From assembly GCA_003020925.1 (NCBI GenBank), contig PXRT01000017.1, positions 193,414 to 257,413 on the forward strand: a stretch of 64,000 nucleotides of DNA. Reading direction: 5' to 3'. Position numbers and translations under genes: made by a program. The notes under the pieces are model-generated. The model was given only the letters and a program-made list of their open reading frames with translations. It was not told the DNA's origin and did not search any database. Source of the DNA: Halobacteriales archaeon QS_6_64_34 (lineage in GTDB: Archaea > Halobacteriota > Halobacteria > Halobacteriales > Haloarculaceae). Below, in pieces: positions 24,793-32,650 of this stretch. Numbering within the stretch: position 1 is the first letter of the stretch; the number at the start of each line of letters is the position of its first letter.

Positions 24793-26598
24793 CTACTTCC
24801 CCCAGAACGGGTCCCGATTCCGGTGGTTCTCTAAATACATCGACAGCGCCTCGCGCTCGTCGGCCGATATTCCCTCGCGCAGTTCCTGTTCGAGTATCTT
24901 GGCGTGTTTCTCGGGAATCTCGACCCAGAGGTCGTCGCCTTCCTCAATCTGGCGCCCGACCGTCGGCCCGTCGATTGAGGCCGCGAGCTGTTCGCCCGTG
25001 CGGGCCGAGTCGACGTCCTCGCCGGCGTCCTGGAGCGATTTCAGGCGGCCGACGCGGGTCGGCTCGTTGCCGTCCCACTTGACGACGTTGACGTTGCGCC
25101 GCAGTTCGCCCGAGAGCACCTCGATACCGACGACGGCCGGGTCGTTCTGCCGGAAGGTGTGGTCCGGCAGCACGCGGAACTTCGCCGGCCGGGTGATGTT
25201 CTCGAGAATCTGCTCCTGCTGGGACTCCTGGATTTCGGTGACGTGGTCGTCGTACCCCTCGACGAGCTGGTAGATGACGTCGTCCTCGAACAGCTCGACG
25301 CCCTCCTGTTCGGCCAGGTCTCGGGCGTCCTCGAGCACGTCGACGGCAAAGGCGAGGATGGCGCGGTGGGTCGGCTCGTTGGCCGTCTCGGCGACGCGGA
25401 TGTCCCGGGGGGCAACGGCGCCGACCTCGGCGCGCATGATGGGAATCTCCTCCGCTTCGAGCGTGCTCGAAATCGCCTCCAGCGAGCCCAGGGTGTCGGC
25501 CTTGACGACGACGCCCTCCTCCTGTGTCGTGACCTCGATTTCGGAGAGTTCCTCTTCGACTTCGGCGATGACTTCGGCGCGGTCGCGGTCCCGGAGCACG
25601 CGAATCGGCGCGCCGGCGATGGCGTCGTCCAAGTCCGGCGCGGCGATTTTTACCCCGTCGGCGGCCGCCACGGCGTCGACCTGCTCGAACTGCTGTTCGG
25701 TGCGTATCTCCTCGAGCGGGCGCGGGCGCAAGAGGGCGCGCACGTCCGTGACGATGGGGCCCTGCAGTCCGCCGACGACGATGGTGTCGTCCGACCTGAT
25801 AGTGCCGTCGTAGATGATGGCGTCCAGCGTCGTCCCGAAGCCCTGGGTGTCTTTCACTTCGAGGACGGTGCCGACGCCGGGGCCGCTGGCGTCGATTTCC
25901 ATCTCCGCTTTCATGTACCGCTGGGAGAGGCCCATCATCACGGTCAGCAGGTCCGGGATGCCCTCGCCGGTCTCGGCGGAGACGGGGACGACGCCGATGT
26001 TGGCCTGGAAATTCTGGACGCGCCAGTACATATCGGCCGAGAAGCCGTTATCGGAGAGTTCGCCGATGAGTTCGTAGAGCTTCTCGTTTAGGTCCGACGT
26101 GACCCGCTCGGGCTGGGCGTCCATGGTTTGCTGGACGGGCTGGTTCTCGTTTGGGTTCCAGCCCGGCACGGTGTCTATCTTGTTCGCGGCGACGATGAAG
26201 GGCGTCTGTGTCCGTTTGAGGATGTCGATGGCCTCAAGCGTCTGGGGCTGGAAGCCGTCGTTGACGTCGACGACGAGGATGGCGATGTCGGCCAGCGCGC
26301 CGCCACGGGAGCGCAGCGTCGAGAAGGAGTGGTGGCCGGGCGTGTCGATGAACAGCAGACCGGGCAGGTCGAAATCGGTGGGGTCGACAAGTTCCCCGGC
26401 GATGTCCGAGATGATTTCAAGCGGGACCGCCGTGGCCCCGATGTGCTGGGTGATGGCGCCGGATTCACCGGCTGTCACGGCCGAGCCACGGATGCGGTCC
26501 AGCAGGCTCGTCTTCCCGTGGTCGACGTGGCCGAGTACGGCGACGATGGGTGTCCGTAGGGTGTGCTCCGTCTCTGTGGTGGCGTCCTGGTCAGACAT
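24793..26598 (-). CDS. infB: Translation initiation factor aIF5B (IF-2 family)
   Basis: A 601-residue GTPase that promotes subunit joining and initiator tRNA placement. G1 is VLGHVDHGKTSLLDRI (about residues 20-35), G3 is DTPGHHSF (about 84-91), and G4 is AANKIDTVPGW (about 137). Domains II-IV follow with GPGVGTVLEVKDTQGFGTTL and a C-terminal segment LEQELREGISADEREALSMY. The length equals archaeal aIF5B and it lacks the long bacterial/eukaryal N-terminal extension. The start MSDQDATTETEHTLRTPIVA is usual for haloarchaea. It is not closely coupled to a neighbour. Confidence 0.96.
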   Translation of the reverse strand: MSDQDATTETEHTLRTPIVAVLGHVDHGKTSLLDRIRGSAVTAGESGAITQHIGATAVPLEIISDIAGELVDPTDFDLPGLLFIDTPGHHSFSTLRSRGGALADIAILVVDVNDGFQPQTLEAIDILKRTQTPFIVAANKIDTVPGWNPNENQPVQQTMDAQPERVTSDLNEKLYELIGELSDNGFSADMYWRVQNFQANIGVVPVSAETGEGIPDLLTVMMGLSQRYMKAEMEIDASGPGVGTVLEVKDTQGFGTTLDAIIYDGTIRSDDTIVVGGLQGPIVTDVRALLRPRPLEEIRTEQQFEQVDAVAAADGVKIAAPDLDDAIAGAPIRVLRDRDRAEVIAEVEEELSEIEVTTQEEGVVVKADTLGSLEAISSTLEAEEIPIMRAEVGAVAPRDIRVAETANEPTHRAILAFAVDVLEDARDLAEQEGVELFEDDVIYQLVEGYDDHVTEIQESQQEQILENITRPAKFRVLPDHTFRQNDPAVVGIEVLSGELRRNVNVVKWDGNEPTRVGRLKSLQDAGEDVDSARTGEQLAASIDGPTVGRQIEEGDDLWVEIPEKHAKILEQELREGISADEREALSMYLENHRNRDPFWGK

Positions 26599-26703
26599 AG
26601 ATGGCCTCAGAAGCTACCGGAAGGTATCGGCCACAGCAGTTAAGTTCGTCGTCATGGGTTCCGCGACCGGGGCCGCTCGCCGTCGGCCAACCCGGCGGTC
26701 CGG

Positions 26704-27153
26704 CTACTGCGTGACGGTAAACGAGCCCGTCATCCCGGACCCTCGGTGTGGCTGGCAGTAGTAGCTGTACTCGCCCGGTGTCTCGAAGGTGTAGCTGTAG
26801 GTGTGGCCGCTACTGAACAGGTCACTGCCTTCCGTCCCGCTCCAGTCGCTCCCGCCGGGGACGGTGTCGGCCTTGACGTTGTGGCCGCCGCTCTCCCACT
26901 CCCAGCGGACGGTGTTGCCGGCCGCGACCTCGAAGTTGGCCGGCGAGAAATTGAACCCGTCAGCCCCGACGGCGACTACCTGCGATACCTCCGTGGCCCC
27001 CGACGTCTCGGTCGGTGTCGGTGACTCGCCGGCTGTCGGCGTCTCGGTCCCGTCTTCCGTCGGCGCCCCGCTGTCGCTTCCACCACAGCCGGCCAGGGCG
27101 CCGGTGACACCCGCTGTCAGTGCCGCCACGAACTGCCGTCGACTTTCCTCCAT
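26704..27153 (-). CDS. Halocyanin-like blue copper lipoprotein
   Basis: A 149-residue exported electron carrier. The N-terminus has a Tat motif (ESRRQFVAALTAG), and a lipobox (ALAGCGG, about residues 18-24) would put a lipid on the cysteine. A low-complexity Thr/Pro/Glu linker follows, then a plastocyanin fold with type I copper ligands: a His in SGGHNVKAD, then Cys, His and Met in YYCQPHRGSGMTGSF near the end. Halocyanins donate electrons to terminal oxidases or other membrane acceptors on the outer face. The copper site is complete. It is divergent from the PRC-barrel gene and monocistronic. Confidence 0.92.
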   Translation of the reverse strand: MEESRRQFVAALTAGVTGALAGCGGSDSGAPTEDGTETPTAGESPTPTETSGATEVSQVVAVGADGFNFSPANFEVAAGNTVRWEWESGGHNVKADTVPGGSDWSGTEGSDLFSSGHTYSYTFETPGEYSYYCQPHRGSGMTGSFTVTQ

Positions 27154-27213
27154 GCCACGTTCTGTGAACCCCGAGCTAATAGGCGTACTGCGTCTGTCTG
27201 ACGGCCCGTGGCG

Positions 27214-27220
27214 TTTATGT
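27214..27220 (+). promoter_or_regulatory. TATA box of the PRC-barrel/nob1 operon
   Basis: TTTATGT is centred at 27217, 26 nt before ATG 27243. The transcript should be leaderless. Confidence 0.55.
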
Positions 27221-27242
27221 AATCTCGCTCGGAAAGGGAGGT

Positions 27243-27482
27243 ATGACCGAAATACTCGCCGAGAACCTCTCGGGAAAAGACGTCATGGGTACCGACGGTA
27301 AGGAGCTGGGCAGTCTGTACAACATCACGATGAACCTCTCTTCCGGGTCGCTCAACAACCTCGTCATCGACCCCGCCGAATCGCTCCGGAACACGGACTT
27401 CGAGTACAGCGACCAGGGCCGGCTGCTCGTCCCCGTCGGCAGGGTCAAGGCCGTCAAAGACCACATGATTATCAAACGGTAG
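27243..27482 (+). CDS. PRC-barrel domain protein
   Basis: A 79-residue single-domain protein: MTEILAENLSGKDVMGTDGK, followed by LGSLYNITMNLSSGSLNNLV and a beta-rich end with LLVPVGRVKAVKDHMIIKR. PRC-barrel domains occur in photosynthetic reaction centre H subunits and in RimM-like ribosome maturation factors. The stand-alone archaeal form beside nob1 suggests a role in rRNA processing, but that is inferred from context. The stop TAG is immediately followed by the nob1 ATG, so the two proteins are made from one transcript with coupled translation. Confidence 0.88.
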   Translation: MTEILAENLSGKDVMGTDGKELGSLYNITMNLSSGSLNNLVIDPAESLRNTDFEYSDQGRLLVPVGRVKAVKDHMIIKR

Positions 27483-27941
27483 ATGTACGTCCTCGATTCG
27501 TCCGCGTTTATCAACGAGTATCACACTGACGAGCGGATAGCGACGATACCACTCGTCAAAGAGGAGCTAGAGGGCGAGGCCGCCTACCGATTCGACGCCC
27601 TGGAGGGCTCCGGAATGTACCTGCACATTCCCGAGGACAACACCGTCGAGCGCATCGAGCGGGCCGCCCGCGAGACCGGCGACCTCGCCGAACTCTCCGA
27701 GACCGACGTCCGGCTGGTCGCCGCCGCCTTCGAACTCGACAGCTCGCTCGTCACGGACGACTACGCGATGCAAAACGTCGCTGAGAAGCTGGACGTCCGC
27801 GTCGAGGTTATCGCCCGCGAGGGCATCAGCGAGCAGCGCGACTGGCGCTTCCAGTGTGCCGGCTGTGGCCGCGATTTCGACGAGAACCACGACCGTTGTC
27901 CGGTGTGTGGCAGCTCCCTCTCCCGGAAGAATCCCGCCTAG
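27483..27941 (+). CDS. nob1: rRNA maturation endonuclease Nob1
   Basis: A 152-residue PIN-domain endonuclease that trims the 3' end of 16S rRNA. The PIN core has MYVLDSSAFINEY (acidic residue near position 5), a central VKEELEG, and ETDVRLVAAAFE and VTDDYAMQNVA with the remaining acidic residues. The C-terminal zinc ribbon has CAGCGRDF and CPVCGSSL, the pairs needed for one zinc. Length and order match archaeal Nob1. It is second in the operon with the PRC-barrel gene. Its stop overlaps the convergent small gene by 4 nt. Confidence 0.94.
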   Translation: MYVLDSSAFINEYHTDERIATIPLVKEELEGEAAYRFDALEGSGMYLHIPEDNTVERIERAARETGDLAELSETDVRLVAAAFELDSSLVTDDYAMQNVAEKLDVRVEVIAREGISEQRDWRFQCAGCGRDFDENHDRCPVCGSSLSRKNPA

Positions 27942-28084
27942 ACGGTCCGTTCTTCGATGTCGTCCAGCCCGAGTTCGATGAGCTGTCTGAGGACGTCCTC
28001 CTCGGCGATGCCGTAGCGGCGGGCCAGCATCTGAATAGCCCGGGCCTGGTCGTCCTCACATACGACCGTAAACCGGGTTGCCAT
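27938..28084 (-). CDS. Small ribbon-helix-helix-like protein
   Basis: A 48-residue protein: MATRFTVVCEDDQARAIQML, continuing into a helix-turn-helix pair (RRYGIAEEDVLRQLIELGLD) and ending DIEERTV. The strand-helix-helix pattern resembles a ribbon-helix-helix (CopG/Arc-like) DNA-binding unit. A TATA-like TTTATGC (28109-28115 on the opposite strand) predicts transcription near 28088, so the start is either ATG 28084 or ATG 28090. It is convergent with nob1, overlapping by 4 nt. Nothing else indicates its target; regulation of its own promoter is a guess. Confidence 0.7.
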   Translation of the reverse strand: MATRFTVVCEDDQARAIQMLARRYGIAEEDVLRQLIELGLDDIEERTV

Positions 28085-28161
28085 GAACATGGCAATGTGT
28101 TGCTGACAGCATAAACACCCGTCAGACAACCGTCACACGGCCGCTGTGTGGTCCGGCCGGG

Positions 28162-28965
28162 CTACCCGCCCGGCATTGTGAGAGCGGTCGTCGCGACGTA
28201 GTAGTTCACCACGAACAGCCCGGCGTTCCAGAGCCCGTGGGCCAGCGCGGGGACAGCGATACTTTCGGTGTACTCATACACCGCGCCAAGCACCAGCCCG
28301 AGCGCGCCGGCGGTGAGGATGTACGTCCAGGCGCTACCGGAACTGATAGCCAGATAGTGGCCCAGGCCAAAGAGCAGGCTCGCAAACGCCACGCCCGGGA
28401 CCACCCCGAACGCGCGGCGCAACAGCCCCTGGACGACGCCACGGAAAACCAGTTCCTCGGCCGGCCCGACGAAAAAGAGCGCGACCGGAACCATATATAG
28501 GAAGAGGACGGGGTTCTCCCGGCCCTGTGTGATGATGCTGTTCTGGCCGCTCTCGACGGTCACGCCGAACAGCGTCTCGGCGAGGGCCGAGAGCACGTCG
28601 ACGACGGCGCCCATCACCAGCGAGCCGAGCAGGATACCGACCAGACCGACCACGGCCCAGCCCAGGTCCGACGGGCGGGGCCGGCGGAGATGGACGAGCG
28701 ACCGGTCGTCCCTGAGCCGGAGATACGCGACGCCCGAGAGGATAAAGCCGACGAAGGAAATAGCGTTGACGGCCGCGTACAGCGCCGCCGGCGTGGAACT
28801 CGCGTCGAGGCCGTTGTCGACGTTGACGCCCAGCAGCGCCGCGCCAAGCGCGGAGAAGACGCCCGCAAAGAGGAACGCGCCGGCGACGACGGCCAGTGCC
28901 CGAACGACGTTCTCCGTTATCGTGCGGCCGTCGGCGACGGCGACGTACGGCGGTGAGAGTGCCAT
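28162..28965 (-). CDS. CPBP-family intramembrane metalloprotease
   Basis: A 267-residue protein with about seven or eight hydrophobic segments. The active-site signature EELVFRGVVQGLL (about residues 167-179, Glu-Glu-x-x-x-Arg) is followed by a conserved His in LLFGLGHYLA and another in PALAHGLWN near the C-terminus. This is the CAAX-protease/bacteriocin-processing (CPBP, Abi) fold, in which Glu and His residues activate water within the membrane. The substrate is unknown; archaeal members have been connected to prenylated protein or small peptide processing only by homology. It stands alone between the RHH-like gene and pgi. Confidence 0.9.
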   Translation of the reverse strand: MALSPPYVAVADGRTITENVVRALAVVAGAFLFAGVFSALGAALLGVNVDNGLDASSTPAALYAAVNAISFVGFILSGVAYLRLRDDRSLVHLRRPRPSDLGWAVVGLVGILLGSLVMGAVVDVLSALAETLFGVTVESGQNSIITQGRENPVLFLYMVPVALFFVGPAEELVFRGVVQGLLRRAFGVVPGVAFASLLFGLGHYLAISSGSAWTYILTAGALGLVLGAVYEYTESIAVPALAHGLWNAGLFVVNYYVATTALTMPGG

Positions 28966-29067
28966 TGCGGTTGGCAGACGTACGTGAGCGGGATTGAAGA
29001 CCCCACCGATTGGGAGTGGATGTGTCGACCTGTGCCCGCAGTTGGCGACGGTCTCATCCGGTCGTCG

Positions 29068-30363
29068 CTAGTCGATGCGGTAGCTGGGCCGCTCGGCGAC
29101 GGTTTTGGTCTCCTCGGTCTCCTCGCCCGACAGCAGGCCGCGTGCGGCTCGTTTGCCCCACTCGACGGCGGGCTGGGTGAACGTCTCGATGTCGGCCAGT
29201 TCACCGACCAGTATCGTGGCTGCCTCCATCGAGTACAGCAGCTCGCCCAGCGCCTCGGCGTCCAGCCGCTCTAGCTCTAGCTCGACGGCCGGCCGGCCGG
29301 CCTCGGCGAGGCTGGCGACGGTGGCGTCGTACTCGGCGTCCAGCAGCTGTCCCAGGTCCGCGCCGGCAAAGTACGACAGCGAGTCGTGGTCGGACTCGGG
29401 GATGGCGACGGTTTCGCGCTCCTGTGGACGGACGACGGTGACCATCTTGTCCCGTGGCCCGGCCCGGTAGAGCTGGAGCTGTGAGTGCTGGTCGGTCGCG
29501 CCCAGGGCCCGCGCAGGGGTCTGGCCCCGACCCTCCTTGCCGAGGCTCTCGGCCCACAGCTGGGCGAACCACTCGGCGAAATACTCCAGGCGCTCGGCGT
29601 ATGGCATGACTGCGTTGACGGCCGCCCCCTCCTCTTCGAGTGCATAACAGACCGCGCCGTAGGCGTAGCCCGGCGAGTCAAAGAGCGAAGGGCCGAGCCC
29701 GTCGGCGGCCGCTGTGGCCCCGTCGAGTAGCCCCTCGATGTCGACGCCGAGGATGGCCGGCGGGACCAGTCCCACCGACGACAGCGCGGCGAAGCGACCG
29801 GGGACCCCGTCGGGGACCGGAAGCCGGGGCAGGTCGTGTTCCGTGACCAGCTGTGCCAGCGGGCCGGACTCGCCGGTCGTGACGACCGTCAGCTCCGTCC
29901 AGTCGACGCCCCTGTCCTCGTAGCTCTCACGGACGACGAGGAAGTTCGCCAGCGTCTCGGCCGTGGTGCCGGATTTGGAGACGACGTTTATCGCCGTCTC
30001 TTCCAGCGGGAGCCCCCCGAGCGTCCGTCTGATGTGTTCGGGGTCGACGTTGTCGAGGATGATGTGCCGGTCGGGCTCGTCGGCCAGTGCCGCCGTCACG
30101 GTCTTTGCGCCCAGCGCGGAGCCGCCGATACCGACTGTGATGACGTACTCGGCGTCAGTCACCGGCTCGACGGCCTCGCGGATTGTCGCGGGCTCTGTCT
30201 TCTCCGGGAGATTCAGGGCCGCGTAGCCGAAGTCGTCGTTCTTACGGCCCGCTGCGATGGTCTCGTGGGCCGCCGCGACCTGTTCGTCCAGTTCTTCGAG
30301 GTCGTCCTCGTCGACGCCCGGCTCAGCGACGTCACCGAGTGCCGCACCGATATCCAGATACAT
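29068..30363 (-). CDS. pgi: Glucose-6-phosphate isomerase
   Basis: A 431-residue SIS-fold isomerase interconverting glucose-6-phosphate and fructose-6-phosphate. It supplies fructose-6-phosphate to gluconeogenesis and to GlmS (45206). Family blocks include VGIGGSALGAKTVTAAL (about residues 77-93, phosphate loop), SKSGTTAETLANFLVV (about 132-147, second loop), the GRFAALSSVGLVPPAI region, and a late KEGRGQTPARALGATDQHSQ block with catalytic contacts. A TATA-like sequence at 30386-30394 places the transcript start at about 30364, so ATG 30363 is a leaderless start. The longer frame to 30420 would begin above the promoter. Confidence 0.94.
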   Translation of the reverse strand: MYLDIGAALGDVAEPGVDEDDLEELDEQVAAAHETIAAGRKNDDFGYAALNLPEKTEPATIREAVEPVTDAEYVITVGIGGSALGAKTVTAALADEPDRHIILDNVDPEHIRRTLGGLPLEETAINVVSKSGTTAETLANFLVVRESYEDRGVDWTELTVVTTGESGPLAQLVTEHDLPRLPVPDGVPGRFAALSSVGLVPPAILGVDIEGLLDGATAAADGLGPSLFDSPGYAYGAVCYALEEEGAAVNAVMPYAERLEYFAEWFAQLWAESLGKEGRGQTPARALGATDQHSQLQLYRAGPRDKMVTVVRPQERETVAIPESDHDSLSYFAGADLGQLLDAEYDATVASLAEAGRPAVELELERLDAEALGELLYSMEAATILVGELADIETFTQPAVEWGKRAARGLLSGEETEETKTVAERPSYRID

Positions 30364-30385
30364 ATTCGGCCTGTCGAAGCCCGAG

Positions 30386-30394
30386 TACATATTT
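30386..30394 (-). promoter_or_regulatory. TATA box of pgi
   Basis: On the minus strand this reads AAATATGTA, centred near 30390. It fixes ATG 30363 as the probable start. Confidence 0.55.
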
Positions 30395-30457
30395 GGGGGG
30401 AGTCGCCACTCGCCCGACAACGGGGCGCTTAACCCGCTCGTCGCTCTAGGTCGGACG

Positions 30458-30979
30458 ATGACAGACGCACAGCCGACAGAGGGCGAACGGAGCTACGACG
30501 GGCTGCCCGGCGCCTTTCCCTACGCCGTCCGTTCCAGCGAGTCGCTGCTGTTCAAAGGCTACGTCGTGGTTGCGGTCCTGCTAACGGTCGCTATCGCGCT
30601 CATCTTCACGTTCGGTCTCATCGGCGTCCTCGCGGGGAGTTCAGGGGCTCGCGGCGGGACGTTCACCTTCTCGCGGACCTTCTTCCTCTTTGTCGGCCTG
30701 CTCGTCGTCGCACCCCTGCTTGCGCCCGTCCTGCTGGTCGCGCGGCGCCACCGCCGCACGGCTTCCTCGGTCGCCTACGACCGTGGACTGGCTCTCTCGG
30801 CGCTCGCTTTCGTCGCCTCGCTGTACGTCGGGCTGATTATCTCCGTGCCACCGGCCCTGCAGGAGTCGACGGACAGCGGTCTGGTGCTGGCGCTCTACGG
30901 GGTACCCCAGTTCGCCGGTCCGGTCCCGCCGCTCGTGGCTGTCGGGCTGATGTACGTCGTCCATCGGGTTCTGAAGTGA
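30458..30979 (+). CDS. Conserved four-helix membrane protein
   Basis: A 173-residue protein with a soluble N-terminal 35 residues (MTDAQPTEGERSYDGLPGAF), then four hydrophobic segments: GYVVVAVLLTVAIALIFTFG, FFLFVGLLVVAPLLAPVLLV, ALSALAFVASLYVGLIISVP, and FAGPVPPLVAVGLMYVV. I recognise no enzymatic motif. Similar genes are common in Halobacteria with DUF names only. It is divergent from pgi and followed by the DUF5812-like gene on the same strand (51-nt gap). The start is the ATG at 30458, since the open frame above is antisense to pgi. Confidence 0.75.
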   Translation: MTDAQPTEGERSYDGLPGAFPYAVRSSESLLFKGYVVVAVLLTVAIALIFTFGLIGVLAGSSGARGGTFTFSRTFFLFVGLLVVAPLLAPVLLVARRHRRTASSVAYDRGLALSALAFVASLYVGLIISVPPALQESTDSGLVLALYGVPQFAGPVPPLVAVGLMYVVHRVLK

Positions 30980-31030
30980 GACCCATTGCCAGTCGAAACC
31001 CCGAAACCCACCCCTGACCTACCCGGACCC

Positions 31031-31498
31031 ATGACTCAGAAAGAGGGGACCTTCCTCGTCACGCACGCCGACGAGGCGTCCGTCACGGTCCGGGACGTGG
31101 CCGACTCCCAGGTACTGACGCTGTCGGACAATCCCGGCCTCGAATCGGGGACGGTCATCGAGGCCACGCTCGAGGCGGAGCCGCCGATGGAGGTGACCTA
31201 CACGGTGACCGACCTCGCGGCCGAACGGGAGATTCCCGTCGCGGTGGTCGACCTGGAGCCGACAGCGCAGGCGAAAGACCTCGCCGTCGACCAACCCGTC
31301 GGCGAACTCACCACGCGGGAGCGCGCGGGGACCGGCGAGGTGCACGTCCTGACTGTGCCCGACGGCGAGGCGGCGGCGACGGCCGAGGCGGTTGCGGCCG
31401 ACGAGGAGACGGTCGCCCGCGCGGGACGGCTGGGCGTCGACCGCGTCGAGATTCGCACGGCCGAGGGGGTCGTCAGCGTTCGGTATCTGCCGGACTGA
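31031..31498 (+). CDS. Conserved haloarchaeal protein (DUF5812-like)
   Basis: A 155-residue acidic soluble protein. It begins MTQKEGTFLVTHADEASVTV and is beta-rich in the first half (SGTVIEATLEAEPPMEVTYT); the second half is helical, with ATAEAVAADEETVARAGRLG, and ends VEIRTAEGVVSVRYLPD. I recognise it as the family named DUF5812; function unknown. ATG 31031 is preferred over ATG 30986, which encodes a Pro-rich extension overlapping the gap. It may be cotranscribed with the membrane protein upstream. It is followed directly by a long hairpin that probably terminates the transcript. Confidence 0.75.
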   Translation: MTQKEGTFLVTHADEASVTVRDVADSQVLTLSDNPGLESGTVIEATLEAEPPMEVTYTVTDLAAEREIPVAVVDLEPTAQAKDLAVDQPVGELTTRERAGTGEVHVLTVPDGEAAATAEAVAADEETVARAGRLGVDRVEIRTAEGVVSVRYLPD

Positions 31499-31580
31499 TA
31501 CGGATTATTGTAGATTATTTCCGGATATCGCCGGCCCCGGGGTCGGCGACTACCGGTAAATCACTACAATAAACCGTATG
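31499..31580. repeat. Long AT/GC-layered palindrome after the DUF5812-like gene
   Basis: The arms ATACGGATTATTGTAG (31499-31514) and the inverse of CTACAATAAACCGTAT (31565-31580) match at 15 of 16 positions. Inside, TTTCCGG pairs with CCGGTAAA, and GCCGGCC pairs loosely with GGGTCGGC. The element begins at the last base of the preceding gene. It could be a bidirectional terminator or a mobile palindromic repeat. The remaining gap to 31733 shows no gene, only an AT-rich stretch (CTTACTGTACAGTATTTAG) just before the next start. Confidence 0.6.
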
Positions 31581-31733
31581 ATACGGTCAGTTGGACGCCA
31601 TGTCGGGCGTTACCAAACCTGTCCCGGCAACCCACCGGAACATCGGTACGACCGACCGGAACGGACCGGTATCTGTCCGGCAAATATTGCGCTTACTGTA
31701 CAGTATTTAGATCGACGGCCGAAGCCCTAGAAC

Positions 31734-32426
31734 ATGCATCTCGCCCTCCTGAACGCGGCCCAGCGGGCTACGGACACGCGGGAGAACTTCAGGCGGGAAC
31801 TCGACGCTGACCTGGACGTGTTTCATTGTCCCTCGGGTGAACTACCGGCGGACTTTCGCTTCGACGGGTTCGTCGTCACCGGTTCCTGGGCGTCGGTCTA
31901 CTGGGATCGGGAGTGGATAGGCCAGCTGAAAACGTGGGTCGGTGGGGCCATCGAGGCGGGGCTGCCGGCGCTTGGGGTCTGCTATGGCCACCAGCTGCTG
32001 GCCGACGTCATGGGCGGCCGCGTCAAGGGGATGGAGGAGTACGAAATCGGCTATCGCACTGTCGAGCAGGACGGGGACAACAGGCTGCTTGACGGTATCG
32101 GCGACCGGATGACCGTCTTCACGAGTCACACCGACCACGTGGTCGAAGCGCCGCCGGGCGCGACCGTCTTCGCCAAGAACGACTACGGCATCCACGGCTT
32201 CCGCATGGGGCGTGTCTTCGCCGTGCAGTTCCATCCGGAATACGACATGGAGACCGCCAGGGAGGTCACGAGCGACAAGGACCAGCTCTCCGACCAGCGC
32301 ATCGAGCGGGTCATGGCGGGCATCGACGCGGAGAACTACGATGCGGCCTGCGAGGTCAAACAGCTGTTCGACAACTTCCTGGCGTTCGTCGAGGACGTCC
32401 AGCGAGCCCGAACTGAGCCGACCTGA
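31734..32426 (+). CDS. Class I glutamine amidotransferase-like protein
   Basis: A 230-residue single-domain GATase1. The nucleophile elbow is GVCYGHQLLADVMGG (Cys at about residue 84), and the His-Glu pair is in FAVQFHPEYDMETAR (about 161-175), so the full triad is present. As a stand-alone protein it resembles GMP-synthase-like or gamma-glutamyl hydrolase-like amidotransferases found in archaea. The acceptor substrate is not evident. A TATTTAG sequence about 26 nt upstream of the ATG fits a leaderless transcript. It has no synthase partner nearby. Confidence 0.88.
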   Translation: MHLALLNAAQRATDTRENFRRELDADLDVFHCPSGELPADFRFDGFVVTGSWASVYWDREWIGQLKTWVGGAIEAGLPALGVCYGHQLLADVMGGRVKGMEEYEIGYRTVEQDGDNRLLDGIGDRMTVFTSHTDHVVEAPPGATVFAKNDYGIHGFRMGRVFAVQFHPEYDMETAREVTSDKDQLSDQRIERVMAGIDAENYDAACEVKQLFDNFLAFVEDVQRARTEPT

Positions 32427-32477
32427 CTCACAGCGGGGAACCCGCCGGCAGTATGAGTCGGAGAACCGAGCGGGCTG

Positions 32478-32626
32478 TCAATCTGACTCCGTCTCCGGTA
32501 TAGTCGCGCTGTCGGCACGTTTCTCGGTGACGTCGAAATCTTCCGGCGGGTCAACCGCCCCGTACAGCGCGCCGACCTGCTTCCCGGACTCTGTGGCCCG
32601 AGGACCGGAAAACGGGAAGGCTTATT
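32478..32626 (-). pseudogene. Start-less coding-like remnant opposite the secF leader
   Basis: Between the amidotransferase and secF, the minus strand is open from a stop at about 32626 to a TGA at 32478. It encodes a stretch containing SGKQVGALYGAVDPPEDFDV and ending SATIPETESD. The acidic, proline-containing composition looks like the C-terminus of a haloarchaeal protein, but there is no start codon. I do not recognise the family. It may be a decayed gene or chance; either way this gap holds no intact gene. Confidence 0.3.
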
Positions 32627-32650
32627 CGGGGGCGTGCCACACCTGCGGCC

